Below, one piece after another: positions 1 to 7,891 of a DNA stretch of 39,344 nucleotides; within the stretch, counting starts at the first letter, position 1; each line of letters opens with the position of its first letter. The notes under the pieces are model-generated. The model worked only from the letters and a program-made list of their open reading frames with translations, did not search any database and was not told where the DNA came from. The position numbers were made by a program, and so were the translations under genes. The stretch is from 66-474 sp036759545 (GTDB lineage Bacteria > Pseudomonadota > Gammaproteobacteria > Xanthomonadales > Rhodanobacteraceae). Where the stretch lies: assembly GCA_036759545.1 (NCBI GenBank), contig DAIOUL010000017.1, positions 1-39,344 on the forward strand, given 5' to 3'.

Positions 1-385
1 ACAGGAACAGGTTCTTGGCGGTCTGCTGGCTGATCGTGCTGGCGCCGCGCAGGCGTTCTCCCTGGTCGGCGTCGCTGATCGCCGCGTGGATCGATTCGAA
101 ATCGAAACCCAGGTGGAACGGAAATTTCTGGTCCTCCGCCGCGACCATCGCTAGCGGCGCGACCGGCGCGATCTTCGACCACGGCACCCAGTGATAGCGC
201 AATTCGAAATCGTGTTCGCCATGCAACAACGCACCGACACGTCGTTCGAGCATGAAGGCGCTGGTCACGGGCGGGATAAAGCGCAGCAGCAACACCGGCA
301 GCCAGGTAATCAGGAACAGGATCAGCAGCGCTACGACCGCGCGGCGCAGCCAGCGGCGCCAGCGCGGACCACCCTGTGCAGCCAT
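1..385 (-). CDS. mtgA: Monofunctional peptidoglycan glycosyltransferase (5' part, cut by window edge)
   Basis: The first 128 codons are present; the 3' end lies outside the window. MtgA polymerises lipid II into glycan strands at the cytoplasmic membrane without transpeptidase activity. Reading the minus strand from the ATG at 383-385 gives a basic N-terminus, one membrane segment (about residues 16-37) and then the GT51 signature: AAEDQKF around residues 82-88, with the putative catalytic Glu84 and the following HLGFD, and RGASTISQQTAKNLFL at 113-128. The start codon overlaps the stop codon of the upstream GGDEF-EAL gene (TAATG, 383-387), so translation is probably coupled. The family call is firm because both conserved motifs are intact. 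Confidence 0.93.
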   Translation of the reverse strand, partial: MAAQGGPRWRRWLRRAVVALLILFLITWLPVLLLRFIPPVTSAFMLERRVGALLHGEHDFELRYHWVPWSKIAPVAPLAMVAAEDQKFPFHLGFDFESIHAAISDADQGERLRGASTISQQTAKNLFL

Positions 386-3321
386 TACGCCTTGGCCTTC
401 AGCCAAGTCTCCGCAGGTTGCGCGCGCGCGAACAGGAAGCCCTGCCCGCATTCGCAGCCGAGCTTGCGAAGGACTTCGCGCTGCGCCTCGGTTTCGATGC
501 CTTCGGCGATCACCTGCATGGACAGTGTTTCGGCGAGCGCCAGGATCGCCCTTACCACCGCCACGCTACCGCCGCTGTCGCCTTCCGCGAGGCTGGCGAC
601 GAAAGATTGATCGATTTTCAAGGCCTGCAACGGATACTGGTGCAGGTACGAAAGCGAGGAATAACCGGTACCGAAATCGTCCAGCGCCACGCTGATGCCG
701 TGCGAGCGCAACGTCTGCAGCATGCGCTTCACGTCCGGCGGATTCTCCAGCAGCGCGCGCTCGGTGACCTCGATCCGCAACCGGTGCGCTGGCAGTCCGT
801 GTCTCGCGAGCAAGGAGAGCAGCCTGCGGTCGAGATCTTCTCCGCGGAAGTGCCGACCTGACAGATTGATGCTGATGAATGAGCCGTCGGCCGTCAGCGC
901 CGGCGCGCGGGCGATCACCTGCTCGAAGATCTGCCAGTCGATCGCCTCGGATGAGCCGGTCTCTTCGGCAACGGTCAGGAATTCGCCGGGGAGCAGCACC
1001 CCGCGCTCGGGATGGCGCCAGCGCATCAGCGCCTCATAGCCGATGAATGCGCCATCGGACAAGCGCACGATGGGCTGGTAGTGCGGCTCGAATTCCCCGC
1101 GTGTCAGCGCACGTCGCAGGTCGTTTTCCACTTCCAGCAAGGTCAATGCCTGCTGGCGCAGACGCTCATCGAACAAAGCCCAGCGATGGCGTCCCTCCGC
1201 CTTGGCCCGATACATCGCCGAATCCGCATCGCGCAGCAGTTCTTCCGGACGGCGGTACTGCGGCGCGGCGATGGTGATGCCGATCGAAGTCGAAGTGAAC
1301 AATTCTTTCGCGGCCAGACGGAACGGCGCATTCAATTCGTTGATGATGCGTTGCGCGATGTGGCAGGCCGCGTCGGCGTCACCGATGTCTTCCAGCAGCA
1401 CGCCGAATTCATCGCCACCCAGCCGCGCGACCACGTCCTGCGATTTCAGGCAGGCGCGCACGCGGCCGCCGGCCTGGAACAGCAGATCGTCGCCGATCAG
1501 ATGCCCGACCGAATCGTTGATGACCTTGAAGCGGTCGAGATCGAGGAATAGCACCGCGAACAGTTTCGAGGGATCGGCGTGATAGCGCTCGAGCGCCTGC
1601 TCCAGGCGTTGCGTCAGCAGGCTGCGGTTGGGCAAGCCGGTGAGCGAGTCGTGGAGCGTTTCATATTTCAGCCGTGCCTCGACGCGCTCGCGTTCGGCGA
1701 TCTGTTCGCGCAGATCGCGGTTGGCCAGCGCCAGCGCGCGCGTGCGCTCGCCGACCCGGCGCTCGAGGCCGGTGTACGCCTGCTTCAGCGATTCGGCCGC
1801 GCGGACGCGCTCGAGTGCGTTGGCGATGTGGTAGGAGACGAAGGTCAACAGTTCCTGATCGCGCAGCGTGTAGCGGTGTTCCGGCGTGTAGCTCTGCACC
1901 ACCAGTGCGCCGACCGTGCGCTCGGCACATACCAGCGGCACGCCCAGCCAGCACACCGAGTCGTGGCCGCTCTGCACGACCTGGCCGAGTTCGCGCATGT
2001 GCGTGATGTCGTCGGTATTGGCCAGCAGCGCCGCGCCGCTGTTGAGCACGTATTCGGTCATGCCCTTGCCGAGCTTGCGCGGCCGGCGCTCCGGATCGCG
2101 CTCGTCCACGGAGTAGGGAAAACTCAGTTCCTTGCCGTCTTCCGACAGCAGCGCGATATAGAAATTGCGCGCGTACAGGAGTCCGCCCACCACGCGATGC
2201 ACGGCGGCGTAGAACTCCTCGATGGTTTCGGTGGTATTGGCCAGTTCCGCGATGCGGAACAGCGCCGCCTGCAGCCGTTCACCGCGCTGGCGTTCCAGCA
2301 CCTGCTGCTGCAGGACGCGATTGGCCTCACGTAACGCTTCGGTGCGTTCCTCCACGCGGCGCTCGAGTTCCGCGTGCGCGAAGCGCCGCTCCAGCGCGGT
2401 CTGGATGTGCTGCGCGACGTAGATCAGCAACGCCTTGTCGCGCTCGCTGTAGTGCACGTCCTGCAAGTAGCTTTGCACCACCACGCCGCCGACCACCTGC
2501 TCGCCGCGCATCAGCGGCACGCCGAGCCAGCACACGCAGTCGGGGCCGCTGCCGCGATACGGTCCGCCCACATGCGCCGCGATGTCATCCAGCGAGCCCA
2601 TCAGCGGTTCGCCATGCCGGATCAGATACCAGGTCGGGCCGTACTGGATTTCCTCCATCGGCTGATGACGGCTGGGGTCCGGTGGATCGGGATCGGCTAC
2701 GTCGGCGAAGTACGCAAAGCGGATCGTGTCGCGTTGCGCGTCGTACAAAACAATATAGAGATTTTCCGCGTACATCAGACTGCCGACGATGCCGTGCAAT
2801 GCACGCAGCGTCTCGTTGATGTCCTGATTGGCGCTGGCCTGATCCGCGATGGCATACAGGGCGCGTTGCAGACGCTCTGCCTCTTCAAGGCGCACCACGG
2901 AAGCGGTGAGTTCCTCGTGGCGCTCCAGATCGGTCAGACGAAGATCGATCAAGCGTGCGATGGTCTGCAGCAGTTCGCGATCCGATGACGGAGGAGCCGG
3001 ATGCAACTCCAGCATGCGGTCGTGCTGCAGCGGCAGACGCAGCGTCGCGGGCTCCAGAGATTCGACCGTGGCTTCGGCGACATTGCGAAGCCGCGCGTGC
3101 ACCCCCGGCAGCAGATGTCCGATCAACTCGTCGGCCGCCTTTTCGATCGCGGCCGGGTGTCCTGCGGACCATAGCCGACGGCACAGCTCCAGCATGCCCA
3201 CGGCAGGGGGGCTGCGAGGTTCCAGCGGAAGCGCAGTCAGTGGCTGAACGCGGCTCACGGGTTTTGGTCTAAGTCGTTGATGGTCGTGGGCAGTGTAGCG
3301 ATTCACATGTGCAGGAATCAT
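385..3321 (-). CDS. GAF-GAF-GGDEF-EAL cyclic-di-GMP signalling protein
   Basis: A 978-aa protein predicted to make and/or degrade cyclic di-GMP. After an N-terminal region of about 145 residues there are two homologous GAF-like domains (about 150-310 and 350-505), both containing CWLGVPL and followed by coiled-coil helices. The GGDEF domain (about 555-715) has an intact GGDEF at 635-639, and the EAL domain (about 735-975) has EAL at 763-765. Other phosphodiesterase residues are also visible: Asn in SINLS, Glu in EVTER, DDFGTGYSS, Lys in LKIDQSF, and EGIET. The inhibitory I-site RxxD is replaced by KSQD (626-629). No membrane segment is seen, so it is likely cytosolic with GAF-sensed input. 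It is divergent from the 330-aa exported protein gene and coupled to mtgA by a TAATG overlap. The start could also lie slightly downstream; SD support is weak. Confidence 0.93.
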   Translation of the reverse strand: MIPAHVNRYTAHDHQRLRPKPVSRVQPLTALPLEPRSPPAVGMLELCRRLWSAGHPAAIEKAADELIGHLLPGVHARLRNVAEATVESLEPATLRLPLQHDRMLELHPAPPSSDRELLQTIARLIDLRLTDLERHEELTASVVRLEEAERLQRALYAIADQASANQDINETLRALHGIVGSLMYAENLYIVLYDAQRDTIRFAYFADVADPDPPDPSRHQPMEEIQYGPTWYLIRHGEPLMGSLDDIAAHVGGPYRGSGPDCVCWLGVPLMRGEQVVGGVVVQSYLQDVHYSERDKALLIYVAQHIQTALERRFAHAELERRVEERTEALREANRVLQQQVLERQRGERLQAALFRIAELANTTETIEEFYAAVHRVVGGLLYARNFYIALLSEDGKELSFPYSVDERDPERRPRKLGKGMTEYVLNSGAALLANTDDITHMRELGQVVQSGHDSVCWLGVPLVCAERTVGALVVQSYTPEHRYTLRDQELLTFVSYHIANALERVRAAESLKQAYTGLERRVGERTRALALANRDLREQIAERERVEARLKYETLHDSLTGLPNRSLLTQRLEQALERYHADPSKLFAVLFLDLDRFKVINDSVGHLIGDDLLFQAGGRVRACLKSQDVVARLGGDEFGVLLEDIGDADAACHIAQRIINELNAPFRLAAKELFTSTSIGITIAAPQYRRPEELLRDADSAMYRAKAEGRHRWALFDERLRQQALTLLEVENDLRRALTRGEFEPHYQPIVRLSDGAFIGYEALMRWRHPERGVLLPGEFLTVAEETGSSEAIDWQIFEQVIARAPALTADGSFISINLSGRHFRGEDLDRRLLSLLARHGLPAHRLRIEVTERALLENPPDVKRMLQTLRSHGISVALDDFGTGYSSLSYLHQYPLQALKIDQSFVASLAEGDSGGSVAVVRAILALAETLSMQVIAEGIETEAQREVLRKLGCECGQGFLFARAQPAETWLKAKA

Positions 3322-3432
3322 GCCGCCGGGAGCTTGTTCGCCACTCCTGCTGAAGTTTGACGATTGTTAGCAAAATGTAAGAAAACCGCGGTATACTTCC
3401 TCCCAGCGACCGAGCCTTGTCCCGGGTCTTTG
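3322..3432. promoter_or_regulatory. Divergent promoter region between the GGDEF-EAL gene and the exported protein gene
   Basis: A 111-base region between two divergent start codons. On the plus strand TATACT at 3392-3397 is a good -10 candidate about 40 bases before the ATG at 3433. The best upstream -35-like sequences (TTGTTA or TTAGCA in 3364-3372) are at suboptimal spacing. No clear minus-strand promoter was identified. Confidence 0.4.
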
Positions 3433-4425
3433 ATGCGCGCTATATCAGCCATTCTGCCAGCCGTATTGGCGCTCGCCTTGCCGCTGCATGCCAGCGGCCA
3501 GAGCCTGCCGCCTGCACCTGCGCAGAATCCGCAAACTCCAGCCGGCAAAGTTTCCGCCAACGGCAACGCGCAACCTTTGTGGCAGGGCGCGAACGGCCAA
3601 GCGCTCAATGTGGTAACTGAGGGGCAGCCCCCGTCCGCAGCTGCGCCCGCTTCGGGCGCCGCGGTGCTCGAATCGCGTACAAGCAAGGCCGACACGGGGT
3701 TGCAGCTCAAGGTGTCCCCGAATGTCTATGCGCGCGCGCGGGTTTCCCAGCGCGAGTGGCTGGGTGCCGCGCCCTGTCAGCCGGCTCAGCCGGGTGCGCA
3801 GAACTCGGTTTGCATCGACAACCCGCCGCTGGCCTCCGCCCAAGGCGGAGAGGTCGGGGCCGGATATGCAAACGATGCAGTGAAGCTCGATCTCTCCGTG
3901 GGGCAGTCGCGGGCGGAGGGCGCTTCTGTCGAGACGCTGCACACGGCTGCCAACCTGCCAAGGGTATTGCCGTCGGGTGGTGGGGCTTCGGTGGCCGAGC
4001 CGCTGCTGTTTCCAGACAGCACCAGCACCAGCGTAAATGCGCGAGGTCAAGTAAGGGTGTTGCCCGGCACGAAACTCGATCTGGGCGCAAGCCAGGGCCG
4101 CGTGCATTTCCTGCCGGGCACCGGCGCCGCAATAGCCGACGATCTGAACCAGACTACGTTGAGTCTCGGCATCGAACACGGACGCGTCAGTGGCACGATC
4201 GTCGGCCGCATGCTGCAGCCCGCGTTGCCGGGGTCCTCCACCGATCTCACACAGCGCTGGACGGGAATCGACCTGGGGGTTAGCGTGCGCCTGCCCTGGC
4301 AGGGCGAACTCACCTTCGGCGCGCAAAACGTGTGGTCCTCCGGAAAGCAGCCGCTGCTGAACCCGCAGGACATCAGTCCTGAGCAGGCCCGCGTTCCGTA
4401 CGTGCAGTATCACCAGGATTTGTGA
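3433..4425 (+). CDS. Exported protein of unknown function, possibly outer-membrane
   Basis: A 330-aa protein that I do not recognise. The ATG at 3433 is chosen because it gives a standard Sec signal peptide (basic MR, then a hydrophobic core to about residue 19, with cleavage plausible after HASG). A Pro/Ala/Gln-rich linker follows to about residue 80. The rest contains alternating polar/hydrophobic stretches with Gly (for example LQLKVSPNVYARARV, LSLGIEHGRVSGTIVGR, LGVSVRLPWQGELTFGAQNVW) that resemble beta strands. Two cysteines about 12 residues apart (in APCQ and SVCID) could form a disulfide. The C-terminal residue is Leu, not the Phe typical of OMPs. It lies 377 bases upstream of the TonB-dependent receptor gene on the same strand, so a related envelope role is possible. 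The opposite-strand 332-codon frame is treated as a shadow because this strand has a credible signal peptide. Confidence 0.7.
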   Translation: MRAISAILPAVLALALPLHASGQSLPPAPAQNPQTPAGKVSANGNAQPLWQGANGQALNVVTEGQPPSAAAPASGAAVLESRTSKADTGLQLKVSPNVYARARVSQREWLGAAPCQPAQPGAQNSVCIDNPPLASAQGGEVGAGYANDAVKLDLSVGQSRAEGASVETLHTAANLPRVLPSGGGASVAEPLLFPDSTSTSVNARGQVRVLPGTKLDLGASQGRVHFLPGTGAAIADDLNQTTLSLGIEHGRVSGTIVGRMLQPALPGSSTDLTQRWTGIDLGVSVRLPWQGELTFGAQNVWSSGKQPLLNPQDISPEQARVPYVQYHQDL

Positions 4426-4802
4426 GCGCCGCACGGCATCCACAACCGGGCCTTTCCGCGCGTTACAAGTGCTCGAGCGACACTCTGCTCAAGTTCGGTT
4501 GGGCGCTCTTGCAATTAACAGCGTTTTCACGTATTGATTGTTCATCCGCAGCGGGACGGAAAGGCCGGATCGCCGGATCATAAAGAGGGGACGGGCAGCG
4601 GCTGACTGAATCTTAGGGATGATCTCGACTTCCGGCGCAGTCAAGACTGCGTTGCATACGCACGCGTATGTTAGTGGGGGATTCCCAAAGGGTTAGGAAG
4701 TTGTTAGCATCCGTTACTGCCGAGGGTTAGTGGCGGCTCTGGCGTTTTCCAGGGCGGAGCACTTGTCCCGAAACCGTGTCACATCTGACGTTGGAGAGTG
4801 TA
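4426..4802 (+). promoter_or_regulatory. 377-base leader/promoter region of the TonB-dependent receptor gene
   Basis: No gene is seen here. A promoter candidate is TTGCAA (4509-4514), a 17-base spacer and TATTGA (4532-4537). A near-palindrome CATACGCACGCGTATG lies at 4655-4670. A 25-codon frame starting at about 4619 exists but is not convincing as a gene. The receptor SD GGAGAG is at 4793-4798. If the promoter is correct, the transcript has an untranslated leader of about 260 bases. Confidence 0.4.
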
Positions 4803-7800
4803 ATGAAACTTGACCGCAACGAGCTTTCCAAAGCCGTGCGCATGGCTCTTTCGATGGGTGCCGTAGCCGCCGTGGGTGCGGTGGGAACTGCCTACGCACA
4901 GGACCAGAACGCCACTCAAGGGCAAAACAACAATCAGCCGCAAACCTTACAGACCATCGTGGTCACGGGTTCGCATATTCGCCGCGTGGATCTGGAAACT
5001 TCCAATCCCGTGGTCGCGGTTTCCGCGCAGGAGATTGCGAATACCGGCAAACAGACGCTGGGTGACGTCGTGCAGCAATTGCCGGTAATCACCGGCGGCG
5101 TGGAGAATCCGAACGTCAACAACGGCGGCGGCAGCGGTTCTACCAATATCGGCCTGCGTGGCCTGGGTGCCAGCCGCACTTTGATCCTCGTGGATGGTCA
5201 GCGGCTCGTCGGTTTCCAAGGCATTGTCGACCTGAACTTCATCCCGACTTCCGCGGTGGAGCGCATCGAAGTGCTGACCGACGGCGCATCGGCCGTGTAT
5301 GGCTCCGACGCGATCGGCGGCGTGATCAACATCATCCTGAAGGACAATTATCAGGGTGCGCAGTTCCAGGCCAATTACGGCATCTCCGACAACGATGATG
5401 CGGCGCGCCGTGGTGGCAGCTTCATCTTCGGCCAGAGTTCCGACAAGGGCAGCATCCTGGCGGGCGTCGAATACAACAAGTTCGACGAGTTGCTGCAGTC
5501 TTCGCGCAAGTTCTCGGCAAACGCGGTTTCACTTTCCACCAGCGGCGGGTTGCCGTATCTGGTGGTCGGTGGCTCCACCTATGCGGCGCGCGACCGGGTC
5601 AATTATCCGGGCGCAAACGCGATGGGTTGCGGTCCTCTCGGCTTGTCGTTGAACGAGGGTGCGGCAGCGAGCGGAAAGAGTCCGACGACGGTTTCCGACT
5701 ACCATTGCTTCAACAACAGCGACTTTTACAACTACGCGGCGGTCAACCTGATCATGACCCCGCAGGAGCGTACCAATGGATTCTTCAAGGGTACGTATCA
5801 CCTGACCGACAACATCGATTTCGATGTGATGTATCTGCATCAGAAGACGGTGTCCAATTCGCAGTTGGCACCGCCGGTGTTCGGTACGGCGACAGGCGTC
5901 ACCATTTCCGCAGACAGCTATTACAACCCGTTCGGTGTGGATTTCACGCCCAGCAATGGCAATGGTTTCCGCACACGCCTGTTCCCGGTCGGCAACCGCC
6001 AAGCCCACAACGCCACAACCAAGGATCAGATCAACACGCTGTTGAAGGGCAACTTCAATATCGGCAATCAGAACTGGACCTGGGACGTGGGCTACAACTA
6101 CGGCCACGCTTCGCGCATCGTCACCAACATGGGCTATCCCAACCAGGCTGCGCTGATCCGGGATCTGGGCCCGTCCCATCTCGATCCCGCCACGGGCCAG
6201 GTGGTGTGCGATGACGCTCCGGATGATCCGACTTGCACGCCGTTCGACGTGTTCAATCAATTCAATCCGTACACGCAGGCGGTCGAGGCGGCATCGGCTG
6301 TCACGACCCAGACCGATACGTGGTATCAAACGCGCACCGCTCACGGCGACATCAGCGGAGGTCTGTTCGATCTGCCCGCCGGCACCGTGCAGTTGGCGGC
6401 CGGCGTCAGCTACAACAAGCAATACACCAACAACGTGGTCGATCCGGAAATCCTGATCGAGGAGCAACCGCCGTATTCGTGCGCACTGGGTAGTGCCTGT
6501 TCTTCGCATCTGCAGGGTGGCTTCAACGTCAAGGAAGCCTATGCCGAAATGTTCGTGCCGATCCTGAAGGACATGCCGTTCTTCCGGGCATTGAACGTGA
6601 CCTTGGGCGACCGCTATTCCAAGTACAACACCGTCGGTGGCACCAATAACTGGAAGGTCGGTGTCGAGTGGAAGCCGATCGACGACCTGCTGCTGCGCGG
6701 CACGGCCACCAGCGTGTTCCGTGCGCCCAGCATCGCACAGCTCTACGGTCCGCCGGTCAGCAGCGCACCGCGGCTGAGTTTCGACCCGTGCACCGGCTTC
6801 ACCGGGGCACCGGCCGGCAGCGGCCCGGCGTTGGCATGCATCAATGTGCCGACCAACGGTTCGTACGTAGACTCCTATGTTCTCTCAGGCCAGCAGTTGA
6901 CCGCGATCAACGGTGGCGCGCAGTTCTTCGGCGTCCATCTGAAACCCGAAAGCGGCAAGACCTATGATTTCGGCGCCGTCTATTCGCCGCACTTCGTGCC
7001 GGGCTTGTCGCTGAGCGCGGACATCTGGCGCGTGTATCTCAACAACACGATCAACAACGTGGGCGTCCAGACCTCGCTGCTCGAGTGCTACAACGGCGTG
7101 CTGTCGTTCTGCCCGAATGTGGCAAGTCGCCTTCCGGAAAGCTCCCCTGGCGCGAACGATGGCGGCGATCCGAACGTGTGGATCCAGCCGATCGCCAACC
7201 TGGGCCGCATCGATGTCAAGGGTGTCGACTTCCAGGCCAACTACAAGCTGCCGCAGTTCTCGTTCGGCCAGTTCAACGTGGCGTTGGCGGGTACCTATCT
7301 CAGCCAGTACAAGATCACCACCGCTCCGGGTACCGCAGGTACTCTGGTGTTGAACGGCCAGGGCAACATGGGCCAGTTCGGCTCGGCGTTGAACGGCTCG
7401 TGTCCGTTCCCCGCCGGCGGCATGTGCTTCTTCCCGCGCATCCGCGCCCAAGGTACTTTGGGTTGGCAGTTGGGTCCGTGGGATGCGCAGTGGACCACGC
7501 GCTACATCAGCGAGTTCAACGCCGGTTCGGATGATCCGTCGCAGTACTCGAACCTGGAGAAAGGACTCGGGCCAGCCACGGGTACCATCCCGCCGTTCGT
7601 GGGCCACTACGGCGCCACGGTGTACAACAACCTGCAGATGGGCTACAACATCGAACCGATCAACACTCGCATCGATGTGGGCGTGGACAACGTGTTCGAC
7701 AAGCAACCGCCGATCTTCTACGCCAACAACAGCCTGAACGCCAACACCGATCCGGAAGACTTCGACGTGATCGGCCGCTACTACTGGGGCCGCGTGACCG

Positions 7801-7811
7801 TCAAATTCTGA
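4803..7811 (+). CDS. TonB-dependent outer membrane receptor
   Basis: A 1002-aa receptor for TonB/ExbBD-energised uptake; the substrate is unknown. The ATG at 4803 follows an SD GGAGAG (4793-4798) and gives a signal peptide ending at AYA (residues 30-32). A Gln/Asn-rich linker and a TonB-box-like IVVTGSHIRR (starting at residue 52) come next. The plug domain contains the usual elements: IANTGKQTLGDVVQQLP, a run of glycines, GLRGLGASRTLILVDGQR, and VERIEVLTDGASAVYGSDAIGGVINI. The remainder is a 22-strand-type barrel ending in the canonical terminal Phe (YYWGRVTVKF). Cysteine pairs in extracellular-loop-like segments (for example CGPLG/YHCF, SCALGSACSS) suggest disulfides. It is followed by a strong terminator and then by the five TPR-sulfotransferase genes. 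The length and Asn/Gly-rich loops fit the large Xanthomonadales/sphingomonad-type receptors often used for glycans or peptides; that substrate hint is inference. Confidence 0.95.
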   Translation: MKLDRNELSKAVRMALSMGAVAAVGAVGTAYAQDQNATQGQNNNQPQTLQTIVVTGSHIRRVDLETSNPVVAVSAQEIANTGKQTLGDVVQQLPVITGGVENPNVNNGGGSGSTNIGLRGLGASRTLILVDGQRLVGFQGIVDLNFIPTSAVERIEVLTDGASAVYGSDAIGGVINIILKDNYQGAQFQANYGISDNDDAARRGGSFIFGQSSDKGSILAGVEYNKFDELLQSSRKFSANAVSLSTSGGLPYLVVGGSTYAARDRVNYPGANAMGCGPLGLSLNEGAAASGKSPTTVSDYHCFNNSDFYNYAAVNLIMTPQERTNGFFKGTYHLTDNIDFDVMYLHQKTVSNSQLAPPVFGTATGVTISADSYYNPFGVDFTPSNGNGFRTRLFPVGNRQAHNATTKDQINTLLKGNFNIGNQNWTWDVGYNYGHASRIVTNMGYPNQAALIRDLGPSHLDPATGQVVCDDAPDDPTCTPFDVFNQFNPYTQAVEAASAVTTQTDTWYQTRTAHGDISGGLFDLPAGTVQLAAGVSYNKQYTNNVVDPEILIEEQPPYSCALGSACSSHLQGGFNVKEAYAEMFVPILKDMPFFRALNVTLGDRYSKYNTVGGTNNWKVGVEWKPIDDLLLRGTATSVFRAPSIAQLYGPPVSSAPRLSFDPCTGFTGAPAGSGPALACINVPTNGSYVDSYVLSGQQLTAINGGAQFFGVHLKPESGKTYDFGAVYSPHFVPGLSLSADIWRVYLNNTINNVGVQTSLLECYNGVLSFCPNVASRLPESSPGANDGGDPNVWIQPIANLGRIDVKGVDFQANYKLPQFSFGQFNVALAGTYLSQYKITTAPGTAGTLVLNGQGNMGQFGSALNGSCPFPAGGMCFFPRIRAQGTLGWQLGPWDAQWTTRYISEFNAGSDDPSQYSNLEKGLGPATGTIPPFVGHYGATVYNNLQMGYNIEPINTRIDVGVDNVFDKQPPIFYANNSLNANTDPEDFDVIGRYYWGRVTVKF

Positions 7812-7845
7812 TCGGGTCCGTTACAAGCGATTCGCTGCACCATCC

Positions 7846-7879
7846 GGGCCGCACGAGTATTCTCGTGCGGCCCTTTTTT
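7846..7879 (+). terminator. Rho-independent terminator of the TonB receptor gene
   Basis: A perfect 12-bp stem, GGGCCGCACGAG (7846-7857) with CTCGTGCGGCCC (7862-7873), a TATT loop and six T residues (7874-7879). It begins 34 bases after the receptor stop codon. The T-run ends only 12 bases before the ATG of the next gene at 7892, so the same hairpin may limit read-through into the sulfotransferase genes. Confidence 0.93.
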
Positions 7880-7891
7880 CTTTCGTTGACC

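Noticed and set aside
3445..4443. A 332-codon minus-strand frame opposite the exported protein gene
   Set aside because: It lacks a signal peptide, membrane segments or motifs, whereas the plus-strand product has a proper signal peptide and a promoter-like sequence.
4619..4696. A 25-codon frame before the TonB receptor as a possible sulfated precursor peptide
   Set aside because: It has one tyrosine without acidic neighbours, an SD almost touching the ATG, and it contains the palindrome; leader sequence is a simpler explanation.
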